Source of the DNA: an alpha proteobacterium SCGC AAA240-E13
GTDB taxonomy: Bacteria; Pseudomonadota; Alphaproteobacteria; Pelagibacterales; Pelagibacteraceae
Length of the DNA stretch: 64,000 bases
NCBI GenBank assembly: GCA_000504625.1
Contig: AZHR01000003.1
Span: forward strand, 31,226 to 95,225
Direction of reading: 5' to 3'
Numbering within the stretch: the stretch's first letter is position 1; every line of letters begins with the position of its first letter. The notes beneath the pieces are model-generated. The model was not told where the DNA came from and ran no database searches. It saw only the letters and a list, made by a program, of their open reading frames with translations. Positions 57,250 through 64,000 of the stretch are shown piece after piece. The position numbers were made by a program, and so were the translations under genes.

Positions 57250-59477
57250 TAATTTACCAAAGGTTTTCCTGTTGAAAGTGTATGTTTAATTCTTGCTTGA
57301 GTTTTTTCCATTTGCATTAGTTGCATAAAAGCCTCTAATTCCAAAGCATACATATCTTCTTCTGATAATTCTTTATCAAGAGTTGTGTTACCTCCACTTA
57401 ATACAAAAGCTAATTTTTTTCCAACTTCCACCCCATGCTCTAAAATTTTCTTTTCTCTAAAAAGATTTTCAAGAGTTTGGAACATTTTATCTCTTACCTG
57501 GCTTCCTGATAACTTAAAAATTGGTTTTTTTGGCGGTTTATATCCATCTTTATTATTGTTAATTAAATTTTGAGAAATTGAAAGTAGCTTGTTTCTGTTC
57601 ATAATACTTTTGTCTTTATCTAATAAAAACTTGAATGGTATAGCTTCAACCGGTGAAGTAGCTGTTTTACCATAACCAATAATATCAAACACTTTTTGTG
57701 GAGCAAAATCAGGATCTTTTTTAGCTTCTTGAGTTTGTGTCCATCTCCACAACAGTTCTTTAGTTCCTCCTCCGGCAGGTATTAATCCTACAAGGGTTTC
57801 TACCAAGCCCACAACAATATTAGTGTGAGCAACTACATAATCACTTTGAATACAAACTTCTTCGCCACCCCCCAAAGCTAACCCGGATGGCGCGGAAATA
57901 ACCAAATTATCAGAATATTTTAGTTGTTTGCAGGTCATTTGAAAATGATGAATAAACTTTTCAATTGCTTTCCAATTTTTTTCTTTTGCAAAATCCATAA
58001 TAAAATTTAAATTTACTCCAGCTGAAAATTGCATGCCTTCATTAATAATTATCAAATTTTGATCAGATGCTTTTTTTAATGCATCCATTGAGTCATAATC
58101 TAAGGTATTTGCTTTAGTATTAAATTCTACAATTTTGTAATTTTTATGCTCATATGTAACAGCTGATTTATTATCTTTATTTATTTTTGCTAATTGCTTT
58201 ACTTTTCCTAATGTTTCCAAATTTGTATAAATTTGTCTTTTTCCATAAAAAGTATCAGTTTTTTCATTGTAAAGTTTTTTTATAAATTCATTTGTTTTCA
58301 ATTGAGAATCTTTTTCGACAAAAAATTTTACTCCAAGCTCTTCTAGCATTTCGAACGGTCCCTTAGTCCAATTAAAACCAAGCCTCATTGCTTCATCAAT
58401 ATTGTTATAATCTTTTGTTACATTAGGAATTAAAGAGGATGCATAAAGAATAATTTTTGAAATTACAGACCAAGCATATTTTCCATATTTATCATTTCTT
58501 GAAACCAGCTCTTTTAAATTAATTTTTTCACCAATATTAAGGTCAATTTTTTTAGATGGAGAATAGTCTCTGGTAATTAAATTAATTGCTTCTAATACTT
58601 TTTTTCCATCTTTCTTGTTCATTCTGTAAAATCCACCTTTTCCTTTTCTGCCGGTGTAACCAGTTTCAATCAAATTTTTTACTAATGGGATTTCTTGTGC
58701 TACTTCATGAAAAACATCTGAGGGTGGTAACTCTTTTAGAAAACTTTTTAAAACATCTGACATTAAGTCTATACCGATCAAATCGTATAGACCAAAAACT
58801 CCTGTTTTAGGTATGCCCATAGGTCTTCCAAAAACCGTATCTGCTTCCTCTACGCTTAATTTCATTTTTATGGCTTCCGTAATTGCTACTTGCATGGCAT
58901 AAACACCAACTCTATTTCCTAGAAAACCTGGAGTATCTTTACAAATAATAACCCCTTTACCTAAATTTTCTTCACAAAAGTTTTTTAATAAATTTATTTT
59001 TTCTGCATCGTTAGTATTCTCAGTTACTATTTCTAATAAACCCATGTACCTAACGGGATTAAAAAAATGGGTTATGCAAAAATCTTTTTTGTCTTTATCA
59101 GACATTTTAGCTGATAAAACTTTCAAGGGAATCGTTGATGTATTTGATGAAATTATTGAATCTTTTTTTCTGATCTTTAATATTTTTTTATAAATATCAT
59201 GTTTAATATTTATTCTTTCAATTACTGCTTCTACGACCCAGTCAGCTTTTCCAACAATTTTAAAATTTTTTTCTATATTGCCAACTTTAATATTATCAAT
59301 TTTACTTTTATCAATTAATAGAGGAGGCCTAGACTCCAAAATTCTTTTTTTTGCTTTTTCAGAAATTTCAGTCTTTAAATCTAGAAGTGTTACAGAAACG
59401 TTGGCATTACACAGTTGTGCTGCAATTCCACTACCCATAGTACCAGAACCAATGACAACAACATTCTTGATATTCAT
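57249..59477 (-). CDS. 3-hydroxyacyl-CoA dehydrogenase/enoyl-CoA hydratase fusion
   Basis: 742 residues. The N-terminal half (about 1-410) is a 3-hydroxyacyl-CoA dehydrogenase with GSGTMGSG at 10-17, HFFNPVRYMGLLE and GRKGKGGFY. The C-terminal part (about 450-680) is crotonase-like, with an oxyanion segment near FSAGVNLNF and GLALGGGEEV. This order is that of FadN, the reverse of FadB. It is next to dmdC (TAATG), so its crotonase domain could hydrate methylthioacryloyl-CoA, the step of DmdD. That role is inferred; general fatty acid beta-oxidation is possible. Confidence 0.85.
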   Translation of the reverse strand: MNIKNVVVIGSGTMGSGIAAQLCNANVSVTLLDLKTEISEKAKKRILESRPPLLIDKSKIDNIKVGNIEKNFKIVGKADWVVEAVIERINIKHDIYKKILKIRKKDSIISSNTSTIPLKVLSAKMSDKDKKDFCITHFFNPVRYMGLLEIVTENTNDAEKINLLKNFCEENLGKGVIICKDTPGFLGNRVGVYAMQVAITEAIKMKLSVEEADTVFGRPMGIPKTGVFGLYDLIGIDLMSDVLKSFLKELPPSDVFHEVAQEIPLVKNLIETGYTGRKGKGGFYRMNKKDGKKVLEAINLITRDYSPSKKIDLNIGEKINLKELVSRNDKYGKYAWSVISKIILYASSLIPNVTKDYNNIDEAMRLGFNWTKGPFEMLEELGVKFFVEKDSQLKTNEFIKKLYNEKTDTFYGKRQIYTNLETLGKVKQLAKINKDNKSAVTYEHKNYKIVEFNTKANTLDYDSMDALKKASDQNLIIINEGMQFSAGVNLNFIMDFAKEKNWKAIEKFIHHFQMTCKQLKYSDNLVISAPSGLALGGGEEVCIQSDYVVAHTNIVVGLVETLVGLIPAGGGTKELLWRWTQTQEAKKDPDFAPQKVFDIIGYGKTATSPVEAIPFKFLLDKDKSIMNRNKLLSISQNLINNNKDGYKPPKKPIFKLSGSQVRDKMFQTLENLFREKKILEHGVEVGKKLAFVLSGGNTTLDKELSEEDMYALELEAFMQLMQMEKTQARIKHTLSTGKPLVN

Positions 59478-59488
59478 TGGACTAAATA

Positions 59489-60595
59489 CTATTTTAGTTT
59501 TGAAATTATTGCATCTCCCATTTGTGAGGTGGATACTTCTTTTTTTCCTTTAGATAAAATGTCCTTAGTTCTTAAACCATCATCAAGAACTTTTTGAACT
59601 GCCTGATCTAAGCTATCAGCTTCTTGGTCTAGATCTAATGAATATCTAAGTGCCATAGAAAAACTTAGAATGCTTGCTATAGGATTTGCTATTCCCTTTC
59701 CGGCAATATCTGGAGCAGAACCATGAACAGGTTCATACATAGATCTCATTTTTCCATTTTTGTCTTTTGCCCCTAAAGATGCTGATGGTAATAAACCCAA
59801 TGATCCCGTTAACATAGCCGCCTCATCGGATAACATATCTCCAAATAAATTATCTGTTACAATAACATCAAACTGTTTGGGATTTCTCAATAGCTGCATA
59901 GCACAATTATCTGCAAGCATATGACTCAATTCAATATCTGTATAATCGTTATCTCTTAATTTTTGAACTTCCTCTTTCCATAAAACTCCTGACTCCATAA
60001 CATTTGATTTCTCACATGAAGTTAATTTTTTATTTCTTTTCTTCGCAAGTTCAAAAGCTACTTTGGCTACTCTAATTATTTCATTAGTTGTATAAGTATG
60101 AGTATTTATGCCCTTTCTTTCTCCATTTTCGATAGGTTTTATTCCTCTTGGCTCACCAAAATATATACCTCCTGTAAGTTCTCTAACAATCATGATGTCG
60201 AGACCAGAAACAATTTCAGGTTTTAAACTAGATGCTTCAACCAATTGTTTAAAACAAATTGCTGGTCTAAGATTTGCAAATAATTTTAATTCTTTTCTTA
60301 ACTTCAATAATGCTCTTTCAGGTTTCTTTGAAAATTCTAAATTATCCCACTTAGGACCACCACAAGCACCAAAAATTATAATTTCAGATTCTAGCGCTTT
60401 ATAAAATACTTCATCAGTAATTGGACTTTTATATTTTTCAATTGAAGCTCCACCAATCAAATCTTGATCTACTGTAAAATCAAAAGATTTTTTTGAGTTA
60501 AACCATTGAATAACTTTTTTTACCTCAGCAATAACTTCTGGACCAATTCCGTCACCTGGAAGCAATAAAATTTTTCTATTTTTAACTTTAATCAT
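59489..60595 (-). CDS. leuB: 3-isopropylmalate dehydrogenase
   Basis: 368 residues. It starts ILLLPGDGIGPEV, has RELTGGIYFGEPRG and the metal-binding TDNLFGDMLSDEA. It oxidises 3-isopropylmalate in leucine synthesis. Its start overlaps leuD by eight bases, and it is 11 bp upstream of the dehydrogenase/crotonase gene, so DMSP genes may share a transcript with leuCDB. Confidence 0.96.
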   Translation of the reverse strand: MIKVKNRKILLLPGDGIGPEVIAEVKKVIQWFNSKKSFDFTVDQDLIGGASIEKYKSPITDEVFYKALESEIIIFGACGGPKWDNLEFSKKPERALLKLRKELKLFANLRPAICFKQLVEASSLKPEIVSGLDIMIVRELTGGIYFGEPRGIKPIENGERKGINTHTYTTNEIIRVAKVAFELAKKRNKKLTSCEKSNVMESGVLWKEEVQKLRDNDYTDIELSHMLADNCAMQLLRNPKQFDVIVTDNLFGDMLSDEAAMLTGSLGLLPSASLGAKDKNGKMRSMYEPVHGSAPDIAGKGIANPIASILSFSMALRYSLDLDQEADSLDQAVQKVLDDGLRTKDILSKGKKEVSTSQMGDAIISKLK

Positions 60596-61196
60596 ATTGA
60601 TTTATCCAAGGTTTAGTTTTTTGGATACTTTTTTCATAGGAAGTTATTTTTGCAGATTTTTCCAATGAAAGTGCAATATCGTCTAAACCATTTAACAAAC
60701 ATTTTTTTTTAAAAGTATCAATTTCAAAATTAATTGTTTTGTTTCCCAATTTAATTTTTTGTTCAGGTAAATTAATTTCTATGACTTCTTTTCTTTTTGA
60801 ATATTCAATTAATTCTTCTACTTGATTTTGGTCAAGAACTATCGGTAACATTCCATTCTTAAAACAGTTGTTATAAAAAATATCAGCAAAACTATGACTT
60901 ATTATGCATTTAATTCCAAAATCTAATAGAGCCCAAGGAGCATGTTCTCTTGAAGAACCACAGCCAAAATTTTTTCCAGCTAATAAAATAGATGATCCGT
61001 TATAAGGTTCTTGGTTTAAAACAAAGTCACTCACTTTTTTTCCTTGCTCATCGTATCGCATTTCAAAAAATAAGCTTTTCCCAAGTCCGCTTCTTTTTAT
61101 TGTTTTTAAAAATTGCTTAGGAATAATCATATCTGTATCAACATTCATCATCGGAAGATTTGCTGGTATACTTTTTAAAATATTAAATTTTTCCAT
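60588..61196 (-). CDS. leuD: 3-isopropylmalate dehydratase small subunit
   Basis: 202 residues with NVDTDMIIPKQFLKTI, GKNFGCGSSREHAPWAL and FADIFYNNCFKNGMLP, all diagnostic of LeuD. It pairs with LeuC. It lies one base after leuC. Confidence 0.96.
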   Translation of the reverse strand: MEKFNILKSIPANLPMMNVDTDMIIPKQFLKTIKRSGLGKSLFFEMRYDEQGKKVSDFVLNQEPYNGSSILLAGKNFGCGSSREHAPWALLDFGIKCIISHSFADIFYNNCFKNGMLPIVLDQNQVEELIEYSKRKEVIEINLPEQKIKLGNKTINFEIDTFKKKCLLNGLDDIALSLEKSAKITSYEKSIQKTKPWINQYD

Positions 61197-61197
61197 T

Positions 61198-62601
61198 TTA
61201 ATTTTGAAATTTTCTTACGTCTGTTAAATGCCCGTCAATTGCTGCGGCTACGGCCATGGCTGGACTTAATAAATGAGTCCTACCTCCACGACCTTGTCGT
61301 CCTTCAAAATTTCTATTTGAAGTTGATGCACATCTTTCTTTAGGATTAAGCTTATCTGCATTCATAGCAAGACACATGGAACACCCAGGTTCTCTCCATT
61401 CAAATCCTGCTTCTTTAAATACTTTGTCTATTCCTTCTTTTTCTGCCTGTTGTTTCACAAGACCAGAACCCGGTACAACCATAGCATTTACATGCTGAGC
61501 AATTTTTCTTCCTTTTGCTATTTTGGCTGCATCTCTAAGATCACCAATTCTTCCATTAGTACAGCTTCCAATAAAAATTCTATCAACCTTAATATCAGTT
61601 ATTTTAGTATTTGGTTTAAGTCCCATATAATTTAAAGATCGATTCATTGATGCTTTTCTGTCTGCATCCTTTTCATCTGCAGGATCAGGAACAATACCAG
61701 TAACTGGAACAACATCTTGAGGAGATGTTCCCCAAGTTACCATTGGACTAATATCATCGCCTCTAATTTCTACTTCCTTATCAAATTTTGCTCCAGAATC
61801 TGAATGAAGTTTAGACCAATATGCAATAGCTTTATCCAAGTTTGTTCCCTTTGGAGATTTAGGTTTGTCTTTAAGATATTGAAAAGTTTTTTCATCAGGC
61901 GCAATTAATCCTGCACGTGCACCAGCTTCTATTGACATATTACAAATCGTCATACGCTGCTCAATGTTCAAATTTTCTATTACAGGCCCAGCATACTCAA
62001 TAACCATGCCTGTTCCACCTGCAGTACCTATTTTGCCTATAGTCTGTAAAATCACATCTTTAGATGTTACTCCTGTATGTAATTTACCTGTTATTCTTAC
62101 AGAAAGATTTTTTGATTTTTTTTGAATTAAAGTTTGAGTAGCCAATACATGTTCAACTTCCGATGTACCAATACCAAAAGCTAATGCTCCAAAAGCTCCG
62201 TGTGTAGCAGTATGACTATCTCCACAAACTATAATTGTACCAGGTTGAGTAAAACCTTGTTCTGGTCCAATAATATGAACAATGCCTTGTCTTTTATCCT
62301 TCATATCAAAAACTTCGATTCCAAACTCCTTACAGTTGTTCTCTAATGTTTCTACTTGAATTTTTGATTCCTCATCATCAATACCTTTTGATCTATCAGT
62401 AGTTGGTACATTATGATCTGCAACTGCAAGTGTTAAATTGGGTTGCCTTACTTTTCTATTGGCCGCTCTTAATCCCTCAAAAGCTTGGGGGCTTGTTACC
62501 TCATGAATCAAATGTCTATCCACATACAGTAAAGCTGTTCCATCTTCCTGTTGATGAACTATATGTTCATTCCATATTTTGTCATACAATGTTAGTGACA
62601 T
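61198..62601 (-). CDS. leuC: 3-isopropylmalate dehydratase large subunit
   Basis: 467 residues of the aconitase family. Cluster cysteines lie in IGSCTNGRIGDLRDAA and EPGCSMCLAMN, with VCGDSHTATHGAFGALAFG. With LeuD it isomerises isopropylmalate. It is ten bases after rplS; leuA is not here. Confidence 0.97.
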   Translation of the reverse strand: MSLTLYDKIWNEHIVHQQEDGTALLYVDRHLIHEVTSPQAFEGLRAANRKVRQPNLTLAVADHNVPTTDRSKGIDDEESKIQVETLENNCKEFGIEVFDMKDKRQGIVHIIGPEQGFTQPGTIIVCGDSHTATHGAFGALAFGIGTSEVEHVLATQTLIQKKSKNLSVRITGKLHTGVTSKDVILQTIGKIGTAGGTGMVIEYAGPVIENLNIEQRMTICNMSIEAGARAGLIAPDEKTFQYLKDKPKSPKGTNLDKAIAYWSKLHSDSGAKFDKEVEIRGDDISPMVTWGTSPQDVVPVTGIVPDPADEKDADRKASMNRSLNYMGLKPNTKITDIKVDRIFIGSCTNGRIGDLRDAAKIAKGRKIAQHVNAMVVPGSGLVKQQAEKEGIDKVFKEAGFEWREPGCSMCLAMNADKLNPKERCASTSNRNFEGRQGRGGRTHLLSPAMAVAAAIDGHLTDVRKFQN

Positions 62602-62611
62602 TTAAAAAAAT

Positions 62612-63187
62612 CTATTTTTTTTCTTTATTGGATATTTCTTTTTTCTTTGTATTTTCTTTTTTTTCAGTAAGTTTTTTATTTTTTTCTTCTTCTTTTTTTG
62701 TAGCAGTTGCTTTTTTTATTTTTTCAACATTTTGCTCAGGAGAGCTTATGATACTTTCAATTGTATTTTCTTCTTTTATTTCTTCAGGTTTTTTTTCAGA
62801 CTTAACTTCTATATCAATGCCAATTTTTTTCTTTATTTTTTCTGCAATTCTAGCTGATTTACCTGTTCTGTCTCTTAAATAATATAATTTAGCCCTTCTA
62901 ACCTTTCCTTTCCTAATCACTTTTATTGAATTAATTATTGAACTATATAGTGCAAAAGTTCTTTCAACACCTTCTCCGAATGATATTTTTCTAACTGTAA
63001 ATGAAGAATTTAAATCTCTATTTTTTTTTGCAATACATACACCTTCAAAATATTGGATTCTTTCTCTTTTACCTTCGGTAATTCTAACTCCTACTTTGAC
63101 AATATCGCCAGGAAAAAATTCGGGATATTTTTTAGATGCCAAAATTTTTTTAACGCTTTCTTTATTAATCTCTTCAATATTTTTCAT
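62612..63187 (-). CDS. rplS: 50S ribosomal protein L19 with an acidic/basic tail
   Basis: 191 residues from ATG 63185-63187; a TTG four codons upstream is less likely. The L19 core (1 to about 120) shows FFPGDIVKVGVRITEGKRERIQ, GVERTFALYSS and AKLYYLRDRTGKSARI. From about residue 125 a tail of Lys/Glu-rich sequence extends about 65 residues beyond usual L19. It lies at the subunit interface. Confidence 0.95.
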   Translation of the reverse strand: MKNIEEINKESVKKILASKKYPEFFPGDIVKVGVRITEGKRERIQYFEGVCIAKKNRDLNSSFTVRKISFGEGVERTFALYSSIINSIKVIRKGKVRRAKLYYLRDRTGKSARIAEKIKKKIGIDIEVKSEKKPEEIKEENTIESIISSPEQNVEKIKKATATKKEEEKNKKLTEKKENTKKKEISNKEKK

Positions 63188-63203
63188 GATTTCAGTCAAA
63201 AAT

Positions 63204-63899
63204 TTATTTCTTATTTTTGTTTTTATATTTTTCCCACAAATCTGGTCTTCGGCGTCGTGTTATATCTTCTGATTGTAATAAACGCCAGTCTTTAATTTTC
63301 GCATGATCCCCGGATAATAATATGTCGGGAACACATTTTGATTCCCAAATTTGAGGTTTTGTATACTGTGGGTATTCCAGAAGATTGTTTTCAAAACTTT
63401 CTTCGATAGCAGATTGTTTATTACCCAAAGTTCCTGGTAACAGTCTAACAATTACATCAATAAATACATATGCAGCAGTTTCTCCTCCAGACAAAATAAA
63501 ATCTCCAATACTCATTTCCTCAATGTTTCGTGTTTTAAGTATTCTTTGATCAACTCCTTCAAAATGACCACAAATAAGATTAATGGTTTTTTCTTTTAAC
63601 AAACTTTTTGCTAGTTCTTGATTAAACTTTGTTCCTTTAGGTGATAGATAAATAATTTTTTCACCAGATTTTACATTTTTATCAAGTGAATTCGCCAAAA
63701 CTTCAGGTTTTATAATCATACCACTGCCTCCACCAAAAGGAGTGTCGTCTGCAGTGTTGTGTTTATCTGTAGTTCCATCCCTAATATTGCATACTTTAAG
63801 TGACCAAATATTTTTTTCTAAAGCCTTTTTATATAAGCCATAGTTAAACGGTCCAGGAAATAAATCTGGATATAAAGTAAATACCCTTACAGTCCACAT
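63204..63899 (-). CDS. trmD: tRNA (guanine-N1)-methyltransferase
   Basis: 231 residues. It begins VRVFTLYPDLFPGPF, and the SAM-binding knot (GDFILSGGETAAYVFIDVIVR) and substrate loop (DDTPFGGGSGM) are intact. It methylates G37 of tRNAs, preventing frameshifting. It sits in the common order with L19 directly downstream. Confidence 0.97.
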   Translation of the reverse strand: MWTVRVFTLYPDLFPGPFNYGLYKKALEKNIWSLKVCNIRDGTTDKHNTADDTPFGGGSGMIIKPEVLANSLDKNVKSGEKIIYLSPKGTKFNQELAKSLLKEKTINLICGHFEGVDQRILKTRNIEEMSIGDFILSGGETAAYVFIDVIVRLLPGTLGNKQSAIEESFENNLLEYPQYTKPQIWESKCVPDILLSGDHAKIKDWRLLQSEDITRRRRPDLWEKYKNKNKK

Positions 63900-63905
63900 G
63901 TTTTA

Positions 63906-64000
63906 TTATTTATTATCCTTCTTCTCTTCTGTTTTTGGAACAGTTTCTTTTTTTTCAGCTTCTTTTTTCTCTTCTGTTTTTGGAGCAGTTTCTTTTTTTT
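63906..64000 (-). CDS. C-terminal tail of a protein upstream of trmD (probably rpsP or rimM)
   Basis: Only about 31 codons are visible, ending with TAA at 63906-63908, six bases before trmD. The sequence is a repetitive Lys/Glu/Pro/Thr tail with unit ETxPKTEEKK. S16 and RimM are the usual neighbours before trmD; the other ribosomal proteins here (L19, L21) also have such tails, which favours S16. Identity cannot be settled inside the window. Confidence 0.55.
   Translation of the reverse strand, partial: KKETAPKTEEKKEAEKKETVPKTEEKKDNK
63924..64000. repeat. 45-bp tandem repeat in the tail upstream of trmD
   Basis: A 32-base block at 63924-63955 recurs at 63969-64000 with one mismatch, giving a 45-bp (15-codon) period that keeps the frame. 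It may continue past the window edge. Confidence 0.85.

Overview
The window is a very AT-rich, tightly packed bacterial chromosome segment. I read it as coming from a SAR11-type marine alphaproteobacterium (Pelagibacterales). Evidence: class I lysyl-tRNA synthetase, a RegA/ActR regulator, a ChvI-like regulator, the hisC-tyrA pair, priA-atpHAGDC without the F0 genes, sdhCDAB-mmsA-mdh-sucCDAB-lpd in one run, a SAM-II riboswitch, and a complete-looking dmdA-B-C set for dimethylsulfoniopropionate (DMSP). Intergenic gaps are mostly 0-100 bp, and many genes overlap by one or a few bases. I see no rRNA, tRNA, insertion sequence, prophage or CRISPR array.

Layout. 1-6.1 kb: two-component pair (chvI and a partial sensor kinase), polA, an ABC ATPase without a permease beside it, a decayed biotin transporter gene (bioY) containing a 29-bp TA tract, and regA. 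6.3-9.4 kb: a three-gene polyamine operon (ornithine/lysine decarboxylase, deoxyhypusine-synthase-like protein, agmatinase family). 9.4-21 kb: short housekeeping units on both strands (VUT transporter, rpmB, ccdA, pyrD, lysS, trkH, an AmpG-like permease, NlpC/P60, a TPR-sulfotransferase, tyrA, hisC). 21.0-23.7 kb: SAM-II riboswitch plus terminator, then metX, metW and gloB. 23.7-30.4 kb: rplU-rpmA-obgE-proB-proA-nadD-rsfS-ctpA-rppH.

From 30.4 kb to the right edge everything lies on the minus strand, read right to left: the tail of an unidentified gene (probably rpsP or rimM), trmD, rplS, leuCDB, a 3-hydroxyacyl-CoA dehydrogenase/crotonase fusion, dmdC, dmdB, an alpha/beta hydrolase, dmdA, asd, sdhCDAB, mmsA, mdh, sucCD, sucAB, lpd, priA, atpHAGDC. 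This links DMSP demethylation, which feeds methyl groups to folate and methylmercaptopropionate to CoA-dependent breakdown, to the TCA cycle and ATP synthase.

Most unusual points: the DMSP cluster, in which a fused dehydrogenase/crotonase and an unassigned alpha/beta hydrolase sit where a dedicated DmdD might be expected; that hydrolase's apparent CTG start behind a perfect Shine-Dalgarno; the SAM-II aptamer wired to a terminator/antiterminator switch; the bioY pseudogene; the polyamine operon built around a deoxyhypusine-synthase homologue; and in-phase tandem repeats in the E2 linker and in a basic/acidic protein tail. All functional calls come from reading motifs by eye. No database search was run.
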